11,567 bases of DNA from Entrophospora sp. SA101 (lineage: Eukaryota > Glomeromycota > Glomeromycetes > Entrophosporales > Entrophosporaceae). Shown here piece by piece: positions 8,135 to 11,567 of the stretch; the stretch's first letter is position 1; each line of letters starts with the position of its first letter. Location: the NCBI GenBank assembly GCA_958430865.1, contig CAUDNR010000784.1, forward strand, positions 13,256 through 24,822, read 5' to 3'. The notes under the pieces are model-generated. The model was given only the letters and a program-made list of their open reading frames with translations. It was not told where the DNA came from and made no database searches. The position numbers and the translations under genes are program-made.

Positions 8135-8594
8135 ATAACCAGAATTAGTTATCTGATGAATGGCATGAAAGAATCAGACAATGATGATTTTGCGTTTAAA
8201 GCTTTAGTAAATTTCAAAAGGATCTTCAATCGGGAGTTCAAGAAAGTGTATATAGAATGCATTGATCCTTTGATTCTGTGTCAACATGTTCATCATACAA
8301 TTCTACTCTTTTGAGAAGTATATTGAAGGTTTAGATAGTGGTAAAGCCCATCAGGACTCAAAACTGCAAACAAGAAACGAGATTGTAAAATGCATTTAAA
8401 GAATCGATTGTGAAAAAACTTAAACAAAATAACAATGCGAGGAGAATTGATTATACGAGCAACTATATCTTGTAATCATTTCGTTGGGTGAAAATCCTAG
8501 AGCAAAAGAATTATTTAGATTTTTTAATAAAGCTGTCGAATTCCTAATCGCTGTGATTTGGCAAAAAGAATATGTTAAATATATTCAAGAGTAA
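8135..8594 (+). pseudogene. Decayed gene for an unknown protein, four coding blocks in shifting frames
   Basis: Protein-like sequence continues through successive frames: up to 8314 (SYLMNGMKESDNDDFAFKAL, FKRIFNREFKKVYIECIDPL), about 8303-8399 (FEKYIEGLDSGKAHQDSKLQ), 8392-8475 (AFKESIVKKLKQNNNARRID) and 8463-8594 (LVIISLGENPRAKELFRFFN, then AVEFLIAVIWQKEYVKYIQE). Each switch sits where one block runs into a stop while the next frame carries on, the expected picture of accumulated small indels. The charged, helical composition resembles the other genes here rather than random AT-rich frames. No family recognised. A GTAATC directly after KYIQ could be an old splice donor. Confidence 0.5.
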
Positions 8595-8697
8595 TCGTTT
8601 TATTGCAAACTTTATATAAATGAGTCAATTTTAACTTGTAGAATAACCTTTAGTTGGTATTTTTTGTTATTTAAATATGAAGCTTTGAACTCATATG

Positions 8698-8827
8698 CAG
8701 TTTTTTTTTCTCTATAACGGCCTTCTGTTTCAGCAAAAAAAAACATTATGAAGAGAGACTGTTATAGACAAATATGAGGTAATTTTAATTGGACCCAGAT
8801 TCCCGGTCTGTTATAGAGTGAAAACTG
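8698..8827. mobile_element. Degraded pogo/Tc1-type MITE-like inverted repeat
   Basis: The left side CAGTTTTTTTTTCTCTATAA and the inverse of the right side (CAGTTTTCACTCTATAACAG) share a CAGTTTT...CTCTATAAC pattern. CTGTTATAG recurs three times inside (8769, 8808, 8824 region). Pogo-like elements often start CAGT with CTCTATAACG-type motifs. No flanking TA duplication remains, so this is a worn relic or a chance inverted repeat. Confidence 0.4.
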
Positions 8828-8935
8828 TTATAGAATTGTACATTGGGAAAACATATTGCATTGATTTCCCAAGCATTTTGTAAACTAAAGACAATTACTG
8901 CAATATTTTATTTTAACTTTTTTAGAATTTAATGA

Positions 8936-9239
8936 ATAAAATTAAATAAGGTACTGACTGACCCATCATTACATGATCTTACAAACAAATTCGCAAAATT
9001 TAGGTTGGTGGAAGAGATTAAAGCAACTTTAAAAATTAGTCGCACCTTATTGCAAACTGATGATGCCCGATGCTTCATGAATTTGCTTTGATTATGGATT
9101 TTTAAAAGCAATTACAGATGTACCCTTACATACACATTATAAAGTGGAAACTCGCTAGACAAGATGGGAACAACCATTAATATTTGCTTTCTTTTTATTT
9201 TTACGAATTAAATTTATTATATTATTATATTATTGCTAA
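8936..9239 (+). pseudogene. Decayed coding block, unknown protein
   Basis: From 8936 to TGA at 9089-9091 one frame reads like protein (KVLTDPSLHDLTNKFAKFRL, EEIKATLKISRTLLQTDDAR). After a shift at about 9090-9103 (one T would join FALIMDF to LKAITDV) it continues as AITDVPLHTHYKVETR, an in-frame TAG, then TRWEQPLIFAFFLFLRIKF, ending at 9237-9239. Possibly a 3' part of the gene decaying at 8135-8594, interrupted by the inverted repeat at 8698-8827. No family recognised. Confidence 0.42.
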
Positions 9240-9290
9240 CTTGATCAATTCATTATCCTTATTATTATGCTATGTCCAAAAGGCCAACTA

Positions 9291-9471
9291 CAGTCTAAGC
9301 TCTCTCTACCGAACCCTCTGTCACTTATATGCAATTTTCCTGCTTTTGTTCTTTATATAGAGAGAAATTAATTATAATAAAAAATTGAATCAACAAAAGG
9401 GAAATTCGTTACAAAAAAATTTCACTTGGTGTTCGTTATAAAGAAGTTCGGTATAGAGAGAGCTTAGACTG
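9291..9471. mobile_element. 181-bp pogo-like MITE with TA target duplication
   Basis: Ends are CAGTCTAAGCTCTCTCTA then CCGAAC on the left, and the inverse on the right with a 2-bp indel (CTCTCTATACCGAAC). TA flanks both sides (9289-9290 and 9472-9473), as expected for the Tc1/mariner/pogo superfamily. Inner sequence is AT-rich with no coding capacity and has secondary motifs (GTTATAAAG, TATATAGAGAG). It ends 60 bp before the ATG of the coiled-coil gene. Confidence 0.82.
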
Positions 9472-9531
9472 TAATTAATATATATTACACAGGCACCGAT
9501 TTGGTTAAATCCAAATTTTGTATAATAAAAA

Positions 9532-10536
9532 ATGACCACTACATCTGAACTTATAGATGGATTAGTTGATATAGATTCAGGTAAGACTTGTTTTTATTTT
9601 GACAAGTAGATATAATATTTGAATATTTTTGGAATGAAATAATTCTAACTTTAATTAGTTTGCCTAGATCAAGAAAATACTGAAAATCGATATTCAAAAA
9701 ACATTGATTACTATCAAAAATACATTGATTTGCTAAAAGAAAACAAAGATTTAGAAACAGAAAAGGAAAGCTATAAGTTTGATTTAACCAAATATCGAGA
9801 AATTCTTGAACCAACTTACAATGAAAAAATTAGAAAATTAAAAGAGAAAAATAAAATTATAACCCAAGAGAAAGAATTTTATTTTGATAATTTTACTAAA
9901 TATCAAAAAGAAATTGAACCGAAATACAAAGAAAAAATCAATAGTTTGACTCAAGATTTATCTAATTGCGAAAGAGAATTGCTTCAATATAAAGAAGCCG
10001 AGAGATCTTACAATGCAATAATCATAGATTTAAAAGAAAGGCACGATTATGATAAAGAAAGAATAAATAACTTGGCAAATGATTTAAAACGATTTAAAGA
10101 TTATGCTGAGGAAAAAACCATCGAACTTGAAACAGATGTTCGTAGCAAAGCTGTTATGATTGAAGCTATTGAAAAATTGAACAGAGAATTACAGGTTGAA
10201 AGTGCCAACATAAAAAAGGAAGTCTCATCATATCATTTTTGTTTGAGTGATAAAATATTGACCACACCATCCTATTCAACACCAAGTCAAAATTCAGATA
10301 ACAACGATTGTAGCAATGATCCAAATAAACGTCAACATTCAGCCAACAACAAGGATCCAGATAATCGTCAAAATTCAGCTAACAGTAATCGCAACAATGA
10401 TTCATATAAGCGTCAAAGTTCAACTAACAACGATCGTAGCAATGATCCAAATAAGCGTCAACATTCAGCCAACAACAAGGATCCAGATACAGTGTGTTTC
10501 AAAAAAAATGGCGCGCATAATGTAAATTCATTTTGA
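9532..10536 (+). CDS. Coiled-coil protein with Asn/Ser-rich repeat tail, two exons
   Basis: Exon 1 (9532-9580) encodes MTTTSELIDGLVDIDS; an intron with donor GTAAGA, branch CTAAC and acceptor TTAG leads in phase to 9659-10536, giving 308 residues. Residues about 25-215 form a long charged coiled coil with a 36-residue internal repeat (LTKYREILEPTYNEKI against FTKYQKEIEPKYKEKI). Residues about 221-294 are a low-complexity tail built from SNDPNKRQHSANNKDPD-type units. The last 15 residues (TVCFKKNGAHNVNSF) seem to come from a Tc1/mariner element inserted at 10490, so the native C-terminus is probably lost or lies beyond the window. No catalytic motif, signal peptide or membrane segment. A scaffold-type role is possible; function unknown. 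A MITE sits just upstream and may shape the promoter. Confidence 0.8.
9581..9658 (+). other. Intron of the coiled-coil gene (78 bp)
   Basis: Donor GTAAGA, branch site CTAAC at 9645-9649, acceptor AATTAG; splits a Val codon (G|TT). The exon 2 frame is open at once (CLDQENTENRY). This is the best-formed intron in the window. Confidence 0.88.
10301..10489 (+). repeat. Coding minisatellite in the coiled-coil gene, 126-bp period
   Basis: 10301-10363 and 10427-10489 match except for two substitutions, 126 bp (42 codons) apart. Shorter units (about 13-15 residues with a KRQxSxNN or NRQNSAN core) lie between. The copies part exactly after GATA: the first continues ATCG, the second CAGTG. Confidence 0.88.
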
Positions 10537-10800
10537 AAATTTTTTTCACATGATCAAAATGATTGGATAACTTGTTTATGTGATAATCAATCCTTGTACA
10601 TATTTATCACATTGTCTGTCTTTATTTTTTTGACGTGCAAACTTTGTAAAAGATGGTTATTGCAAAATTAGAAGCACAACGTAAAACAATTTTACATTTT
10701 TGGATGAATGGTGTCCATTTACCAAAAGAAATACATGAAATATCAAAAATACCCCTTCGTACTATTCAAAGAAATTTAAAAAAATTAAAAGAGACAGGCA
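10490..10800 (+). mobile_element. Tc1/mariner element, 5' part only
   Basis: The inferred start is CAGTGTGTTTC at 10490, preceded by TA (10488-10489) and falling exactly where the host minisatellite breaks off. About 160 bp of leader precede a transposase reading frame with a helix-turn-helix. No matching 3' end (ending GAAACACACTG-TA) is present in the window. The element is cut at about 10800 by a GGTTC foldback. Confidence 0.6.
10653..10800 (+). pseudogene. Tc1/mariner transposase, N-terminal helix-turn-helix fragment
   Basis: ATG at 10653 opens MVIAKLEAQRKTILHFWMNG, continuing with a helix-turn-helix, LPKEIHEISKIPLRTIQRNL followed by KKLKETGT. The wording (ILHFW, KEI, IPLRTIQ, LKKLKETG) matches the paired-like DNA-binding start of Tc1-type transposases. 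After the Thr codon at 10797-10799 the frame runs into GGTTC repeat sequence (RDGAVRFGSVRF) and stops by 10889. The second helix-turn-helix and the DDE catalytic domain are missing, so no active enzyme can be made from this copy. The rest may lie beyond the right edge. Confidence 0.7.
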
Positions 10801-10912
10801 CTAGGGATGGGGCGGTTCGGTTCGGTTCGGTTCGGTTCTGGTTCCATGGAACCGGTTACAATAGAACCGAACCGAACCGAACCGTTTGAACCGGTTCTTG
10901 GAACCGGTTCCA
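10801..10912. mobile_element. GC-rich GGTTC foldback, probable hAT-type MITE or element end
   Basis: CTAGGGATGGGGCGGTTCGG opens a run of five GGTTC units (to 10838); 10864-10884 is the exact inverse of 21 nt of that run. Two smaller palindromes (GGTTCCATGGAACC at 10840-10853 and GAACCGGTTC units at 10889-10911) follow. A TAGGGRTGG start followed by GGTTCGG repeats is a common hAT terminus style. No matching outer end (CCATCCCTA) or 8-bp duplication is seen downstream, so it may be one end of a longer element. Confidence 0.55.
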
Positions 10913-11209
10913 AAATAGATGTAACACAAAATATTATTGCCAAAACTAATTTTCTTTGAAAATTTTCACTACATATAAAATTTTCTTTGAAGGTATTACT
11001 TCCTAATATGAAAACAGTTTATGAGATACTATCTAGTCATTGTCCATATTAATATTTAATGTTGGCGATTATTTTTGTTTTGCCAATCACTAAATTGACC
11101 AATAGGAATGAAGGAAGGCAAATGAAAATGACAAAAACGGATATTAAAATATCCCGATATGGTGAAGTGGTTTTGACCTCAAATAAATTTAATTATTTAA
11201 TATTAACAG
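10913..11209. other. Unassigned AT-rich sequence
   Basis: No gene recognised. It has a direct repeat AATTTTCTTTGAA/AAATTTTCTTTGAA (about 10950 and 10978) and a short palindrome GGATATTAAAATATCC (11138-11153). It may be internal to the element opening at 10801. Confidence 0.4.
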
Positions 11210-11567
11210 ATGGTCTTTTGGTGAATTGCAAATGGTTTTTTTTTGAATTGTATAAAAAAATGGACCTTTGGCGAATTGCAAAAAAGGCTTTTGACACAAA
11301 TCATTTTAAATTTTAAAAAATGGACTTTTGGCGTGAATTGTAAAAAGAGTTGTAAAAAATGGTCTGTAAAAGAAGTCTTAACATTATCCTAATAAATTAT
11401 TTAAATTGTAAAAAATAGACTTATGGCGTGAATTTAAAAAATGATCTTTTGGCGAATTGTAAAAAAAGACTTTTGACATTATCCTAATAAATCATTTAAA
11501 TTGTAAAAAATAGACTTTTGGCATGAATTGCAAAAAGATTTTTTGAATTGTAAAAAATGGTCTTTTG
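11210..11567 (+). repeat. Degenerate minisatellite, runs off the right edge
   Basis: Variants of TTGTAAAAAATGGACTTTTG and GGCGTGAATTG recur about every 40-50 bp. A longer unit with ACATTATCCTAATAAATNAT starts at 11381 and 11476 (95-bp period); an older diverged copy begins near 11290. An open frame at 11059-11316 crosses into this repeat and does not look like a gene. Confidence 0.8.

Noticed and set aside
9551..9814. 87-codon minus-strand frame over exon 1, the intron and exon 2 start
   Set aside because: Antisense to the spliced coiled-coil gene and rich in Phe/Leu by complement effect.
10316..10525. Second frame rich in IQINVNIQ repeats over the coding minisatellite
   Set aside because: Out-of-frame shadow of the SNDPNKRQHSANN repeat, whose frame continues from the coiled coil.
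10801..10912. GGTTCG run as telomere-like or tRNA T-arm sequence
   Set aside because: The run is answered by its inverse copy within 60 bp, and no tRNA arms or length fit; a transposon foldback explains it better.
11059..11316. 85-codon plus-strand frame
   Set aside because: Its second half is minisatellite sequence and the first half shows no domain or neighbour support.

Overview
The window looks like an accessory, transposon-rich stretch of a fungal nuclear genome. It is strongly AT-rich, its genes carry short GT-AG introns (65-107 bp), its proteins are rich in Asn, Lys and Ile, and DNA transposons of several superfamilies are nested in it. I favour an arbuscular mycorrhizal fungus (Glomeromycotina, Rhizophagus-like). 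That is an impression from protein style and was not checked by a search.

Layout. (1) 2-2637, plus strand: a large transposase-like protein with an RNase H-like fold. It is open at the window's left edge, starts with a 45-residue tandem duplication, is interrupted by one in-frame TAA at 2183-2185, and has a probable last exon at 2572-2637. (2) 2744-3321, plus strand: a hypothetical gene with a four-cysteine zinc-ribbon motif. It is frameshifted near 3128-3134 and then cut by the left end of a hAT transposon. (3) 3322-7077: a nearly complete hAT element of about 3.76 kb. It has 17-bp terminal inverted repeats, inverted arrays of a 19-bp subterminal repeat, and on the minus strand a five-exon transposase (BED finger, D-D-E residues, C-terminal dimerisation domain). 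One base missing from a C run is the only clear lesion; adding one base gives exactly 698 codons plus stop. (4) 7039-7228: a perfect 95-bp tandem duplication carrying the hAT right end and 56 bp of flank. (5) 7300-9240: no intact gene, but several blocks that read like protein across frameshifts, apparently decayed genes, plus a degraded pogo-like inverted repeat at 8698-8827. (6) 9291-9471: a 181-bp pogo-like MITE flanked by TA. (7) 9532-10536: a two-exon coiled-coil gene with a minisatellite-coded tail. (8) 10490 onward: the 5' part of a Tc1/mariner element that appears to have entered a TA in that tail and now supplies its last 15 codons. Its transposase reading frame is itself cut after the helix-turn-helix by a GC-rich GGTTC foldback at about 10801. 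(9) 11210-11567: a degenerate minisatellite running off the right edge.

The genes do not form a pathway or operon. The window is best read as a record of successive insertions: hAT into a zinc-ribbon gene, Tc1/mariner into a coiled-coil gene, and a foldback element into the Tc1/mariner. I found no tRNA, rRNA, CRISPR array or evidence of a bacterial-type system.
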